DNA from: an uncultured Alsobacter sp.
Lineage (GTDB): Bacteria > Pseudomonadota > Alphaproteobacteria > Rhizobiales > Beijerinckiaceae
Direction: 5' to 3'
DNA: 64,000 nt
NCBI RefSeq assembly: GCF_945952055.1
Contig: NZ_CAMFHB010000003.1
Span: forward strand, 1-64,000
Shown here: in pieces, positions 1 to 7,449 of the stretch
Layout of the letters: each line of letters opens with the position of its first letter
How positions within the stretch are numbered: position 1 is the first letter of the stretch
Program-made: the position numbers and the translations under genes
Notes under the pieces: generated by a model
What the model was told of the DNA's origin: nothing
The model's database searches: none
The model's input: the letters and a program-made list of their open reading frames with translations, nothing else

Positions 1-2
1 GG

Positions 3-341
3 CCGGAGCCGCGCAAGCCGGCCAGCGCCCGGGCGGAGCCGACGCCGGCGCCCGAACTGCCGAAGCCGGCACCGGTGAAGCCCGAGACGGTCCGCGGCGT
101 GGCCCCGCCCGCCTCCGCGGCGCCCGTGGTCGTTGCCCCGCCGACCACGACGCCGACGGTCCGCGAGCCGGCCCGCGCGGAGGTTCGTCCGGCGGTGCCC
201 TCGACGGCCAAGATCCCCGAGCCCCTGATCGATCCCAAGACCGGCAAGCCGACGGTCACCGTCCCGGTCGTGCCGCTGGACGACGCGCAGAAGCCGAGCA
301 AGCCCACCGGCCCGATGGTACCGCCGGCAACCCTCGACTGA
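3..341 (+). CDS. C-terminal part of a Pro/Ala-rich protein (partial)
   Basis: The reading frame is open from the window edge to a TGA at 339-341, so only the C-terminal end is present. An internal Met at 75 is unlikely to be the start, because the same Pro/Ala/Val/Lys-rich composition continues upstream of it. The visible tail is low complexity, with repeated Pro-Ala and Lys-Pro pairs. Such tails occur on envelope-spanning or wall-associated proteins, but no domain can be recognised. The function is unknown. Confidence 0.6.
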   Translation, partial: PEPRKPASARAEPTPAPELPKPAPVKPETVRGVAPPASAAPVVVAPPTTTPTVREPARAEVRPAVPSTAKIPEPLIDPKTGKPTVTVPVVPLDDAQKPSKPTGPMVPPATLD

Positions 342-403
342 CGCCGGGCCGGCGCCGGCGGGGCGCCGCGTCGCCCGCTGGCCCGCCCGCGGCCTCGCAC
401 ACG

Positions 404-428
404 AAAAAGGGCGCCCTCGCGGGCGCCC
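404..428 (-). terminator. Intrinsic terminator of the hsp20 gene
   Basis: The 8-bp arms GGGCGCCC at 409-416 and 421-428 enclose a TCGC loop. On the minus strand the hairpin is followed by five T residues (404-408), which is the layout of a Rho-independent terminator for the leftward hsp20 gene. The plus-strand side lacks a clean T-run, so termination of the Pro-rich gene here would be weaker. Confidence 0.8.
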
Positions 429-457
429 TCGTCGTTTGGGCCTCGGGGGCCGGCGCG

Positions 458-937
458 TCAGTGCGCGCGCGGAGCCTCTTCGGCGGCCGTCGTCTCGATC
501 ACGGTCTTGCCGTTGCTGGTGATGGGCACCAGGCGCGGCTTCTTGGTCTCCGGGATCTCGCGGACGAGGTCCACGTGGAGCAGGCCGTTCTCGAGGCTCG
601 CGCCCGTCACATGGACGTAGTCGGCGAGCTGGAAGCGGCGCTCGAAGCTGCGGGCGGCAATCCCCTGGTAGAGGAATTCGCTGGTGCGCTGGTCGTTCGC
701 GGCCTGCTTTTCGCCCTTCACGGAGAGGGCGTTCTCCTTCACCTCGATGGAGATGTCACGATCGGTGAAGCCGGCCACGGCGATCGAGATGCGGTAGGCA
801 TTCTCGCCCGTGCGCTCGATGTTGTAGGGCGGGTAGGCATTGCCGCCGTCCGGGCTGGTGGCCTGGTCGAGCATCGAGAACAGACGGTCGAAGCCGACGG
901 TCGAACGATAGAGCGGCGAGAGGTCGTAGTGACGCAT
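458..937 (-). CDS. Small heat-shock protein, Hsp20/IbpA family
   Basis: This 159-residue cytoplasmic chaperone holds unfolding proteins for refolding by DnaK/ClpB-type machines. The N-terminus MRHYDLSPLYRSTVGFDRLF is characteristic of the IbpA-like class A alphaproteobacterial sHsps. The alpha-crystallin domain spans roughly residues 35-130 and includes the AVAGFTDRDISIEVKENAL and GIAARSFERRF segments. A strong AGGAGG site lies just before the ATG and is part of a predicted thermometer hairpin. A heat-shock sigma-factor promoter lies about 100 bp upstream, and an intrinsic terminator follows the gene. It is transcribed alone. Confidence 0.93.
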   Translation of the reverse strand: MRHYDLSPLYRSTVGFDRLFSMLDQATSPDGGNAYPPYNIERTGENAYRISIAVAGFTDRDISIEVKENALSVKGEKQAANDQRTSEFLYQGIAARSFERRFQLADYVHVTGASLENGLLHVDLVREIPETKKPRLVPITSNGKTVIETTAAEEAPRAH

Positions 938-1026
938 GGCATATCCTCCTTGTGAAGCGACATGCGGGGCGATCCGCCTTCAGAGGCCGGATCGTCTCGG
1001 TTCGGCGCAGCCATCTGGCCTGCGCT
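938..1026 (-). promoter_or_regulatory. ROSE-like RNA thermometer in the hsp20 leader
   Basis: The leader RNA ends in a hairpin at 939-965. The arm GCAUGUCGCUU pairs with GAGGAUAUGC, leaving a single bulged G inside UCGCU and burying the Shine-Dalgarno GGAGG. The UYGCU motif with a bulged G opposite the ribosome site is the hallmark of ROSE elements, which repress rhizobial small heat-shock genes at low temperature. Leader length, about 90 nt from the predicted promoter, also fits. The pairing was worked out by hand; the upstream stems of the element were not folded. Confidence 0.65.
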
Positions 1027-1033
1027 GATCCCG

Positions 1034-1062
1034 ATGTGGGGAGGGCCGTTTCGGTCTTCAAG
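1034..1062 (-). promoter_or_regulatory. RpoH (sigma-32) type promoter of hsp20
   Basis: Read on the minus strand, CTTGAAG (1056-1062) and CCCCACAT (1034-1041) are separated by 14 bp. This closely matches the RpoH consensus CTTGAA / CCCCATNT. It stands in the correct orientation to drive the small heat-shock gene. Confidence 0.75.
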
Positions 1063-1187
1063 AGGGGGTGTTTTGGCGGGTTCGCGGGATGAACGGGCGA
1101 TGAATGCGTCTGACCGGAGCCGTTCAGGGAGGGGGCCCTAGAACACGCCCCGACGGGCCGGATCGCGGCCCCAACGGAACGACCGCC

Positions 1188-1550
1188 ATGACCTCGCCCT
1201 GCACCCAGACGACCGGCCACGGCCCGGCCCCGGAGGATCGGGTTTCCCGCAACCATCTGCGCGCGCTCCTCGTCATGCTGCCGCTCGTGCTGGCGGCATG
1301 GATGGGCCTGACGGTGTTCGGGCATGCGGAGGACCGCGGCATCGGGGACACGCGCACGGTGGAGATGCTGCTGTCGCGCCACGGCTTCCGGGAGATCGAC
1401 CGCATCCAGCGCCGCGGCACCCAGTGGGTGGCGGAAGCCTCCGCTCCCGAAGGCCGCAGGATCCGCGCCGTGGTCGACGCGTCGACCGGCGAACTCACGG
1501 GCCTGCGGCCGATCGACGGCTCGATGCTGCCGCTGCGCATCCAGAAGTGA
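1188..1550 (+). CDS. Small exported protein of unknown function
   Basis: The predicted product has 120 residues. A hydrophobic stretch near residues 25-50 (RALLVMLPLVLAAWMGLTVF) looks like a signal peptide or anchor, followed by a roughly 75-residue soluble region. That region (RHGFREIDRIQRRGTQWVAEAS, then a Val-Asp-x-x-Thr-Gly turn) resembles a single PepSY-like fold, but this is only a visual impression. The chosen ATG follows a weak GGA site. The ATG at 1275 would place the hydrophobic segment at the very N-terminus and is a real alternative. The gene is divergent from hsp20. Confidence 0.6.
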   Translation: MTSPCTQTTGHGPAPEDRVSRNHLRALLVMLPLVLAAWMGLTVFGHAEDRGIGDTRTVEMLLSRHGFREIDRIQRRGTQWVAEASAPEGRRIRAVVDASTGELTGLRPIDGSMLPLRIQK

Positions 1551-1583
1551 TCGCGCCTGGCCGGCAGCGCGATCGGACGACGG

Positions 1584-2633
1584 GTGCGCCCGTCGCAGCA
1601 TCGCGCTAGAACTGCGATCAGGCTCATCGGAATCGCCGCGTTGCAACTGGCCTCCCTCCCGGACTACCCGGTGCCCTCCCAGCCCTCCGTGACCATGGTG
1701 GAGAGCCGGGGTGGGCTGAAGCTGCGCGTCGCGCGGTGGCGGCCCACCGCCCGGCGTGTCCGCGGCACCGTGTGCCTGCTGCAGGGCCGCAGCGAGTTCA
1801 TCGAGAAGTACTTCGAGGTGATCGCCGAGCTGCGCCGCCGGGGCTTCGCCGTCGTGGCCTTCGACTGGCGCGGGCAGGGCGGCTCGGACCGGCCGTTGTT
1901 GAACGCCCGCAAGGGGCACGTCGACGACTTCTCCGACTACGAGGCCGACCTGCTCGCGGTGGTGAACCAGGTGGTGCGGGCGTATGCACCGCGGCCCCAC
2001 TTCGCCCTCGCGCATTCCATGGGCGGGACCGTGCTCGTCCATGCGCTGATGCGCGATCCCTCGCTGTTCGATCGCGCGGTGCTGACCGCCCCCATGATCG
2101 CGCTCGCCGGTCTGCGACGCCCGCTGGGCGCGCGGCTCCTGGCCGCGACGCTCGACGTGCTGGGCTTCGGAGGGTCGTTCATCCCCGCCGGCGGCGAGAC
2201 CGCGGTGGCGACCAAGCTCTTCGAGGGCAATCCGCTGACGCGCGATGCCTATCGCTATGCGCGCACGGCCGCGCTCGTCGCCGCGGCGCCCGAGATCGGG
2301 CTCGGCGACCCGACGATCGGCTGGGTCCATGCCGCCTTCCGGGCCATGGATCCGTTCCGCGATCCCAATTACGCGCTTCGCATGCGCACGCCGCTGCTGC
2401 TGCTGCTGCCCGCCCTCGATCGCGTCACGGCCTCGCCGCCGGCGGAGCGTTTCGCGGCGCGGCTCAAGGCCGGCCGGGCCATCGTGATCGCCAATGCCGA
2501 GCACGAGCTCCTGATGGAGCGCGATGCCGTCCGCTCGCAGGTCTGGGCCGCCTTCGATGCGTTCATCCCGGGCAGCGAGCCCTGGGTGCCGGAAGCCGAG
2601 GTTCCCCTGGACGAGGAAGCCGAACGGGTGTGA
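1584..2633 (+). CDS. Alpha/beta hydrolase, monoacylglycerol lipase/lysophospholipase-like
   Basis: This is a serine hydrolase of the Hydrolase_4 (S33-like) group. The oxyanion region GTVCLLQGRSEFIEKYFEV, the FDWRGQGGS turn and the nucleophile elbow AHSMGG are all present. A late Asp (LPALDRVT) and a His (NAEHELLME) complete a plausible Ser-Asp-His triad. The length of about 310-350 residues fits the family. The start is uncertain: GTG at 1584 is given, but the catalytic fold only begins near ATG 1695. It ends directly against the convergent hisN stop. The substrate cannot be told from sequence. Confidence 0.85.
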   Translation: MRPSQHRARTAIRLIGIAALQLASLPDYPVPSQPSVTMVESRGGLKLRVARWRPTARRVRGTVCLLQGRSEFIEKYFEVIAELRRRGFAVVAFDWRGQGGSDRPLLNARKGHVDDFSDYEADLLAVVNQVVRAYAPRPHFALAHSMGGTVLVHALMRDPSLFDRAVLTAPMIALAGLRRPLGARLLAATLDVLGFGGSFIPAGGETAVATKLFEGNPLTRDAYRYARTAALVAAAPEIGLGDPTIGWVHAAFRAMDPFRDPNYALRMRTPLLLLLPALDRVTASPPAERFAARLKAGRAIVIANAEHELLMERDAVRSQVWAAFDAFIPGSEPWVPEAEVPLDEEAERV

Positions 2634-3416
2634 TCAGCCGTTGAGCTTGGCGATCGCCTCGGCGTGGATCCGCCGGTCGCCGGCCGCGACGATGGCTCCG
2701 CCCTTGGCCGGCGAGCCGCCATCCCAGGTGGTGACGATGCCGCCGGCGCCCTCGATGATCGGCACCAGTGCCACGATGTCGTAGGGCTGGAGGCTGGCCT
2801 CGATGACGAGGTCGATGTGACCCGCCGCGAGCATGCAGTAGGCGTAGCAGTCGTAGCCGTAGCGCGACAGGCGCACCTGCGTCTCGACGCGCTCGAAGGC
2901 GGCCCGCTGCCCCGCATCGAACATCGAGGGGGAGGTGCAGGAGAGGGTGGCTTCCGCCAGCGTCGTGCAGGGGCGCACCGCGAGATCGCGGGTGCCGCCC
3001 GGCCCGCGCCAGTGCGCCCGGCCGCCGTCGCCCCAGAAGCGCTCGCCGGTGAAGGGCTGGTGCATCATGCCGAAGCAGGGGCTGCCATTGCGCAGCAGGC
3101 CGATGAGCGTGCCCCACACCGGCAGGCCGGAGATGAAGGCGCGGGTCCCGTCGATGGGATCGAGCACCCACACGAACTCGGCGTCCCGCTTGTCGTCTCC
3201 GTACTCCTCGCCGACGATCCCGTGGGACGGGAAGGTGCGCTTGATGAGCTGGCGCATCACCGCCTCGCCCGCCCGGTCGGCTTCCGTCACCGGATCGAAG
3301 GCGGCGCCGCGGGACTTGTCGGCGGCCGCGATGGCCGTCCGGAAAAAGGGAAGGATCGCTTTGCCCGACAGGGTGGCGAGCTCATCGACGAATGCTGCGA
3401 AATCGACGGCCGACAT
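2634..3416 (-). CDS. hisN: Histidinol-phosphatase, inositol monophosphatase family
   Basis: This 260-residue Mg-dependent phosphatase is most like the HisN type that removes phosphate from histidinol phosphate in histidine synthesis. The metal site is visible: Glu70 in VGEEYGD and DPIDGT at residues 86-91. The C-terminal LQPYDIVALVPIIEGAGG is the HisN version of the family's second metal motif. The start MSAVDF was chosen over a longer frame because the upstream stretch is low quality and non-family. A small RNA gene lies divergently upstream, as seen for IMPase-family genes near the suhB/MmgR RNA. An inositol phosphatase role cannot be excluded. Confidence 0.85.
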   Translation of the reverse strand: MSAVDFAAFVDELATLSGKAILPFFRTAIAAADKSRGAAFDPVTEADRAGEAVMRQLIKRTFPSHGIVGEEYGDDKRDAEFVWVLDPIDGTRAFISGLPVWGTLIGLLRNGSPCFGMMHQPFTGERFWGDGGRAHWRGPGGTRDLAVRPCTTLAEATLSCTSPSMFDAGQRAAFERVETQVRLSRYGYDCYAYCMLAAGHIDLVIEASLQPYDIVALVPIIEGAGGIVTTWDGGSPAKGGAIVAAGDRRIHAEAIAKLNG

Positions 3417-3665
3417 CTGTGAGTCCGATCCCTTGCTGCGCGGCCGCTGCCTAGCGCATTTCGCTGCCGTAATAAACCCGGCCGCGGCCTGACCTTGGCA
3501 CGACGGCGCGGGCACCGCGGCATCCCCTTGGGAGCGACTTGAACCTATCGTTACCAATCAGTTCAGGCATGCACTTTCTGCATGGCTTTTAAATCGATCT
3601 AAGTGCCTGAAAATGCAGTGCTTAGGCTTAAGGAACCCGGTTAAGGCCCGATACGTCAGCAAGAC

Positions 3666-3694
3666 TTGCCTTTTGTGCAGTGCGATGACATATT
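3666..3694 (+). promoter_or_regulatory. Probable housekeeping promoter of the small RNA
   Basis: TTGCCT (3666-3671) and CATATT (3689-3694) are separated by exactly 17 bp. Each hexamer matches four of six consensus bases. The predicted start, near 3701, coincides with the first base of the sRNA's 5' hairpin. Confidence 0.5.
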
Positions 3695-3700
3695 GATGCA

Positions 3701-3793
3701 GCGCGGTGATGCTCTGCGTCCCGCGCTTGCCCTCCTTGGGCGTTTCCTCCCTAGACTTGGGCCGCCAGCTCTGCTCGGCGGCCTCTTTATTTC
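3701..3793 (+). ncRNA. Small RNA, alpha-r8/MmgR (suhB RNA) family candidate
   Basis: Three hairpins can be drawn by eye: GCGCGG/CCGCGC (3701-3726), GCCC/GGGC (3729-3741) and a terminator (3760-3783) followed by TCTTTATTT. Between the second and third lies TTTCCTCCCT (3743-3752), the unpaired 10-mer typical of the alpha-r8 sRNA family whose Sinorhizobium member MmgR affects polyhydroxybutyrate granules. The pyrimidine core could pair with ribosome sites of target mRNAs. The RNA is divergent from an IMPase-family gene, which is the context that gave the suhB RNA its name. Family assignment is from memory of the motif and architecture. Confidence 0.72.
3760..3792 (+). terminator. Intrinsic terminator of the small RNA
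   Basis: GGCCGCC (3760-3766) pairs with GGCGGCC (3777-3783) and is followed by TCTTTATTT. It terminates the plus-strand sRNA just before the convergent N-formylglutamate amidohydrolase stop codon. Confidence 0.8.
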
Positions 3794-3816
3794 TGGCGAC
3801 CCCTTTGCTCGGCTCG

Positions 3817-4704
3817 TCATTCGGCCGCGAGGCGGCCTCCCAGGAGAAGCGCGTCGGCCTCGTCGCGCAGCGCCTGCGCGGTGATCATCAGATCGGCTGC
3901 GACGGACTCGAAGCCCCGGCTGCGCTCCAGCTTGCGCTCGTCCATGTACAGGCTGCGGTTGATCTCGATCTGCAGCGCGTGGCAGTTGGCGGCCGGATTG
4001 CCGTAGTGCTCGGTGATGAACCCGCCGGCATAGGGCTTGTTGCGCGTCACCACGTAGCCGCGGCTGCGCAGCACGTGATCGACCACGTCGGCGAACAGCG
4101 CGCTGGCGCTGGTGCCGTAGCGGTCGCCGATGACGAAATCGGCCTTGGGCTGGTCGTCACGGCCGTGGCAGGACGGCATCGAGTGGCAGTCCACCAGCAC
4201 GGCCATGCCGAAGCGGCGATGCGCCCTCTGGATCAGCCGCTGCAGGGCGCGGTGGTAGGGCTTGTAGAGCAGCTCGATGCGCAGCAGCGCGTCCTCGACC
4301 GGCAGACGGCGCGCATAGATCTCCTGCGAATCGCCCACGACCCGGGCGATCGTCCCCAGCCCGCCGGCCACGCGCATGGAGCGCGTGTTGGCGAAGGAGG
4401 GCAGGCGGCCCTCGAACATGCGGGGGTCTAGCTCGTAGGGCTCGCGGTTCACGTCCAGGAAGGCGCGCGGGAAGTGGGCCTTCATCAAGGGAGCGCCGAG
4501 CGCCACCACCGGCGCGACCAGTTCGTCGACGAAGCTGTCCTCGGACCGGCGCAGCGTCATGGCGTCGAGGCGCGAGGCCTCGACGAAGGCCTTCGGGTAG
4601 GTGCGGCCCGAATGGGGCGAGTTGAACACGAGCGGGGTGGCGACGTCGGACGGTTCGACGATCTCGAAGGGGGGATCGAAGTCGTTGACCGCGAGGGCTG
4701 TCAT
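3817..4704 (-). CDS. N-formylglutamate amidohydrolase
   Basis: The 295-residue product belongs to the family that hydrolyses N-formylglutamate to formate and glutamate, the last step of one histidine degradation route. The family signature SPHSGR is at residues 29-34. The metal and acid region is seen in LVDCHSMPS. The inner ATG (MTALAVNDFD) was chosen because the upstream extension is not family-like. No hut genes adjoin it, and in several rhizobia the gene sits alone beside cpdR, as here, so it may serve general formyl-amino-acid hydrolysis. Confidence 0.88.
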   Translation of the reverse strand: MTALAVNDFDPPFEIVEPSDVATPLVFNSPHSGRTYPKAFVEASRLDAMTLRRSEDSFVDELVAPVVALGAPLMKAHFPRAFLDVNREPYELDPRMFEGRLPSFANTRSMRVAGGLGTIARVVGDSQEIYARRLPVEDALLRIELLYKPYHRALQRLIQRAHRRFGMAVLVDCHSMPSCHGRDDQPKADFVIGDRYGTSASALFADVVDHVLRSRGYVVTRNKPYAGGFITEHYGNPAANCHALQIEINRSLYMDERKLERSRGFESVAADLMITAQALRDEADALLLGGRLAAE

Positions 4705-4877
4705 CGGGGCGCTGGACCTCTCCGTTCCGCGAGGCGATTGTGCCTGCCCTGTGGCCGTATGTCCACGCACCAGGGGAAATCATTGACCGTGCAACGCGGC
4801 AGGCCCGCCGCCAGTTAACGTTTTCACTGGATTTTTACCCCGGTGCGGCTTCACTGCCGGCGACAGCGGAGTTCCCC

Positions 4878-5261
4878 ATGGTGCCTGAGACCCTTCCTTC
4901 CCCGCGCATCCTCCTCGCCGAGGACGACAACGACATGCGTCGCTTCCTCGTGAAGGCGCTCGAAAACGCCGGCTACCAGGTCGCGTCGTTCGACAACGGC
5001 CTGTCGGCCTATCATCGGCTGCGCGAAGAACCCTTCGAGCTCCTGCTGACCGACATCGTCATGCCGGAGATGGACGGCATCGAGCTGGCGCGCCGCGCCA
5101 CCGAGCTCGATCCCGACATCAAGGTCATGTTCATCACGGGCTTCGCCGCCGTGGCGCTCAACCCCGATTCTCAGGCCCCGAAGGACGCCAAGGTCCTCTC
5201 CAAGCCCTTCCACCTGCGCGACCTCGTGAGCGAGGTTCAGAAGCTTCTCGAAGCGGCCTGA
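4878..5261 (+). CDS. cpdR: CpdR, single-domain response regulator
   Basis: This 127-residue receiver domain has no output domain. It shows the acidic pair Asp16-Asp17, phospho-acceptor Asp59 in LLTDIVMPEMDG, and Lys109 in KVLSKPF. The run FITGFAAVALNPDSQAPKDA is essentially diagnostic of CpdR. In Caulobacter, unphosphorylated CpdR brings ClpXP and its substrates together at the cell pole and drives cell-cycle proteolysis; CckA-ChpT phosphorylation turns it off. The start is the ATG preceding PETLPSPRILLAEDD. It is followed directly by tRNA-Val. Confidence 0.95.
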   Translation: MVPETLPSPRILLAEDDNDMRRFLVKALENAGYQVASFDNGLSAYHRLREEPFELLLTDIVMPEMDGIELARRATELDPDIKVMFITGFAAVALNPDSQAPKDAKVLSKPFHLRDLVSEVQKLLEAA

Positions 5262-5338
5262 TCGTCCCCGCGAAGCGGCTTGCCATCGCCGGGCAGAGCC
5301 GTTATAGCCACCCCACTCGACGCCGGGCGACCGGCTGA

Positions 5339-5413
<75 letters not shown>

Positions 5414-5416
5414 TTT

Positions 5417-5465
5417 CGAAGCCCCTTCGGACCAAGGCCTCGGCCGACCGTCCGGAGGGGCTTCG
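5417..5465 (+). terminator. Long hairpin downstream of tRNA-Val
   Basis: CGAAGCCCCTTCGGAC (5417-5432) is a perfect inverted match to 5450-5465. The hairpin starts four bases after the tRNA CCA end and is followed by a short, T-poor stretch (CCGTT). It probably ends or stabilises the tRNA precursor. Confidence 0.6.
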
Positions 5466-5549
5466 CCGTTCTGGGACAGTCGATGCCATCGTCCGCGAAT
5501 GTCCCGACTTTCAATAGCCTGTTTCTATACTGAATCGTCATGATTTGAT

Positions 5550-5594
5550 CGCTTCCAAACTGCAGTTTTGAGCGCTTCCAATCTGCAGTTTTGA
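5550..5594 (+). promoter_or_regulatory. Tandem 22-bp direct repeat upstream of the iron operon
   Basis: Two 22-bp units (5550-5571 and 5573-5594) differ at one base and are spaced one base apart. Each contains the dyad core CTGCAGTTT; the first holds the perfect palindrome AAACTGCAGTTT. They lie about 90 bp before ftrA in a visibly AT-richer stretch. A tandem dyad at this distance is typical of a regulator binding site, perhaps iron-responsive, but it does not match the Fur or Irr consensus sequences I know. Confidence 0.5.
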
Positions 5595-5685
5595 CTGAAT
5601 CCAAGGTGTCGTTTCTTTGTTGACGATCGATTTTCGTGAGATCTAAGAAGCTCCGGAGCCCACCGAATACTGCCGGAGATTGATC

Positions 5686-6234
5686 ATGCGTGTTCCCCCG
5701 ATTGCCGCTTCTGCGCTGATGATGATTGCCGCCGCGAGCCTGGCGCAGGCCAAGGAGTATCCCATCGGCAAGCCGCAGGCCCAGGCAGGCCTGGAGATCG
5801 CAGCGGTCTACCTGCAGCCCATCGAGATGGAGCCGGCGGGCATGATGCGAGACGCCAAGGACTCCGACGTGCACCTGGAGGCCGACATCAAGGCGGCCAA
5901 GGACAACAAGAACGGTTTCGCCGAAGGGGACTGGGTGCCGTTCCTGGGGGTCTCCTACGAGCTGGTGAAGGAGGGCGATCCCGCCAAGCTCACCGGCGAC
6001 TTCATGCCGATGGTCGCCAATGATGGCCCCCACTACGGCGACAACGTGAAGCTCAAGGGCCCGGGCAAGTACAAGCTGCGCCTCACCGTCTCGCCGCCCG
6101 GAACAGGCCCGGCCGCGCATGCCCATTTCGGTCGCCACGTCGACAAGGAGACGGGCGTCGGCCCGTGGTTCAAGCCGTTCACGGTGGAGTACGACTTCGT
6201 CTACGCCGGTACCGGCAAGAAGGGTGCCTATTGA
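5686..6234 (+). CDS. ftrA: Periplasmic iron-binding protein, P19/FtrA family
   Basis: The protein has 182 residues, with a signal peptide (MRVPPIAASALMMIAAASLAQA) and a Tp34/P19-type beta-sandwich. Candidate metal ligands are the Met cluster MEPAGMM, the His in DVHLE, and the HAHFGRH stretch near the C-terminus. In Brucella and Bordetella, FtrA is the periplasmic protein of a ferrous iron uptake system and works with the cupredoxin-like FtrB. ATG 5686 follows CGGAGA; an upstream in-frame TTG is unlikely. Its stop overlaps the start of ftrB (TGATG), so the two are translationally coupled. Confidence 0.9.
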   Translation: MRVPPIAASALMMIAAASLAQAKEYPIGKPQAQAGLEIAAVYLQPIEMEPAGMMRDAKDSDVHLEADIKAAKDNKNGFAEGDWVPFLGVSYELVKEGDPAKLTGDFMPMVANDGPHYGDNVKLKGPGKYKLRLTVSPPGTGPAAHAHFGRHVDKETGVGPWFKPFTVEYDFVYAGTGKKGAY

Positions 6235-6575
6235 TGGGTCGGTGGCGGCTCTCCGCGGCCGTCGTGGCGACGGCGCTGGCCGTCGCCAGTCCCGGGGCCC
6301 GCGCCGAGGACGATCCCACCTTCCGGATCGAATTCCGGGACGGCCAGGTGAAGCCGGCCCGCCTGGCGGTCCCGGCGCGCACGCGGATCCGCCTGGAGCT
6401 CGTCAATCTCGGGACGACGCCGGCGGAGTTCGAGAGCAACCAGCTCCGCAAGGAGAAGGTGCTGGCACCCGGCACGACGGCCATCCTGGTGATCCGCACG
6501 CTCGATCCGGGGCAGTACGATTTCTTCGACGATTTCTATCCGGACGCGCCGCCCGCCGTCCTCGTGGCCGAATAG
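6234..6575 (+). CDS. ftrB: Periplasmic cupredoxin-like protein FtrB
   Basis: The protein has 113 residues, with a signal peptide ending near SPGARA and one cupredoxin-type domain like the N-terminal part of EfeO. The EFESNQLRKEKVLAPG and FFDDFYP stretches are typical of the FTR1-associated cupredoxin. It lacks the classical His-Cys-His-Met type 1 copper set. It is thought to oxidise or hand over ferrous iron to the permease. It overlaps ftrA and lies 13 bp before the FTR1 gene. Confidence 0.88.
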   Translation: MGRWRLSAAVVATALAVASPGARAEDDPTFRIEFRDGQVKPARLAVPARTRIRLELVNLGTTPAEFESNQLRKEKVLAPGTTAILVIRTLDPGQYDFFDDFYPDAPPAVLVAE

Positions 6576-6588
6576 AGGGGCGAACGCC

Positions 6589-7449
6589 ATGACGCCAGAG
6601 CTCGCCAACATCGCGTTCATCGTCTGGCGCGAAAGCGTCGAGGCGCTCCTCGTCGTCGGAATCCTGAGCGCCTGGATCCGGCAGCAGCGCGACGCCGGGC
6701 CGGCGCGAGCCTGGCTCTGGTCGGGCGTCGCCGCCGGCCTCGTGCTGTCCGTCGTGCTCGGCTTCGGCCTTGCCGCGTTCGGGGAGGCGCTGCCCGAGGA
6801 AGCCCAGCTGGGCTACCAGGCGGCCGCGCTCCTCGCTGCCGCCGCCCTCATCGTCCAGATGGTCGTCTGGATGCGGCGCAAGGGCCGAACGCTGAAACGC
6901 AACATGGAGTCCGCTCTCGGTGCAGCCGCCGGGCGCTCGCAGTGGTGGGGCCTCTTCGCCCTGGCTCTGTTCGCGGTGGCCCGCGAAGGCAGCGAAACGG
7001 CGATCTTTCTCTACGGCACGCTGCTGGCGGGCACGTCCGCTCCACTCGCTGAGCGCATCGGTGCCGCAGGCGTCGGGTTGCTGATGGCGGGCGGCACCTA
7101 TGCCTTGCTGCAGGCCGGTGGGCGCATCCTGTCCTGGCGCGTCTTCTTCCGCGTCAGCGAGATCGTCCTGCTCATGCTCGCCGGGTCCCTTGTCCTGACG
7201 GCCGCCAACCACCTGGCGGATCTCGGCCTGCTGCCCGACACCCATGGCCTGGCGTCGCGGGCGTGGGACAGCTCGGCCTTCCTGTCCGACGGGGGGACCT
7301 GGGGCGGCATGCTCTCGGCGCTGACGGGATACCGGGCGCGGCCGGAACTGCGCGAAGTCCTTCTCTACGCCGCCTACTGGGTCGTGGTTCTATGGTTGTT
7401 GTTCTCCGCGCGGGCACCCGCCGACCGGGACCAGGCGCTGCCGTCGTGA
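6589..7449 (+). CDS. ftrC: FTR1-family iron permease FtrC
   Basis: This 286-residue inner-membrane protein has about seven hydrophobic segments. The two iron-path motifs of the FTR1/EfeU family are intact: RESVE (residues 14-18) in the first helix and REGSE (132-136) in the fourth. It would move iron, oxidised in transit, into the cytoplasm. The stop codon overlaps the GTG start of ftrD (GTGA), a further sign of one operon. Confidence 0.94.
   Translation: MTPELANIAFIVWRESVEALLVVGILSAWIRQQRDAGPARAWLWSGVAAGLVLSVVLGFGLAAFGEALPEEAQLGYQAAALLAAAALIVQMVVWMRRKGRTLKRNMESALGAAAGRSQWWGLFALALFAVAREGSETAIFLYGTLLAGTSAPLAERIGAAGVGLLMAGGTYALLQAGGRILSWRVFFRVSEIVLLMLAGSLVLTAANHLADLGLLPDTHGLASRAWDSSAFLSDGGTWGGMLSALTGYRARPELREVLLYAAYWVVVLWLLFSARAPADRDQALPS

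Noticed and set aside
756..2504. 582-codon minus-strand frame over the hydrolase and small exported protein
   Set aside because: It crosses an intergenic region and the RpoH promoter and has no recognisable domain. The plus-strand hydrolase is clear.
3666..3884. 72-codon plus-strand frame
   Set aside because: It covers the sRNA promoter, the sRNA and its terminator, then runs into the end of a convergent gene. The RNA explanation is better.
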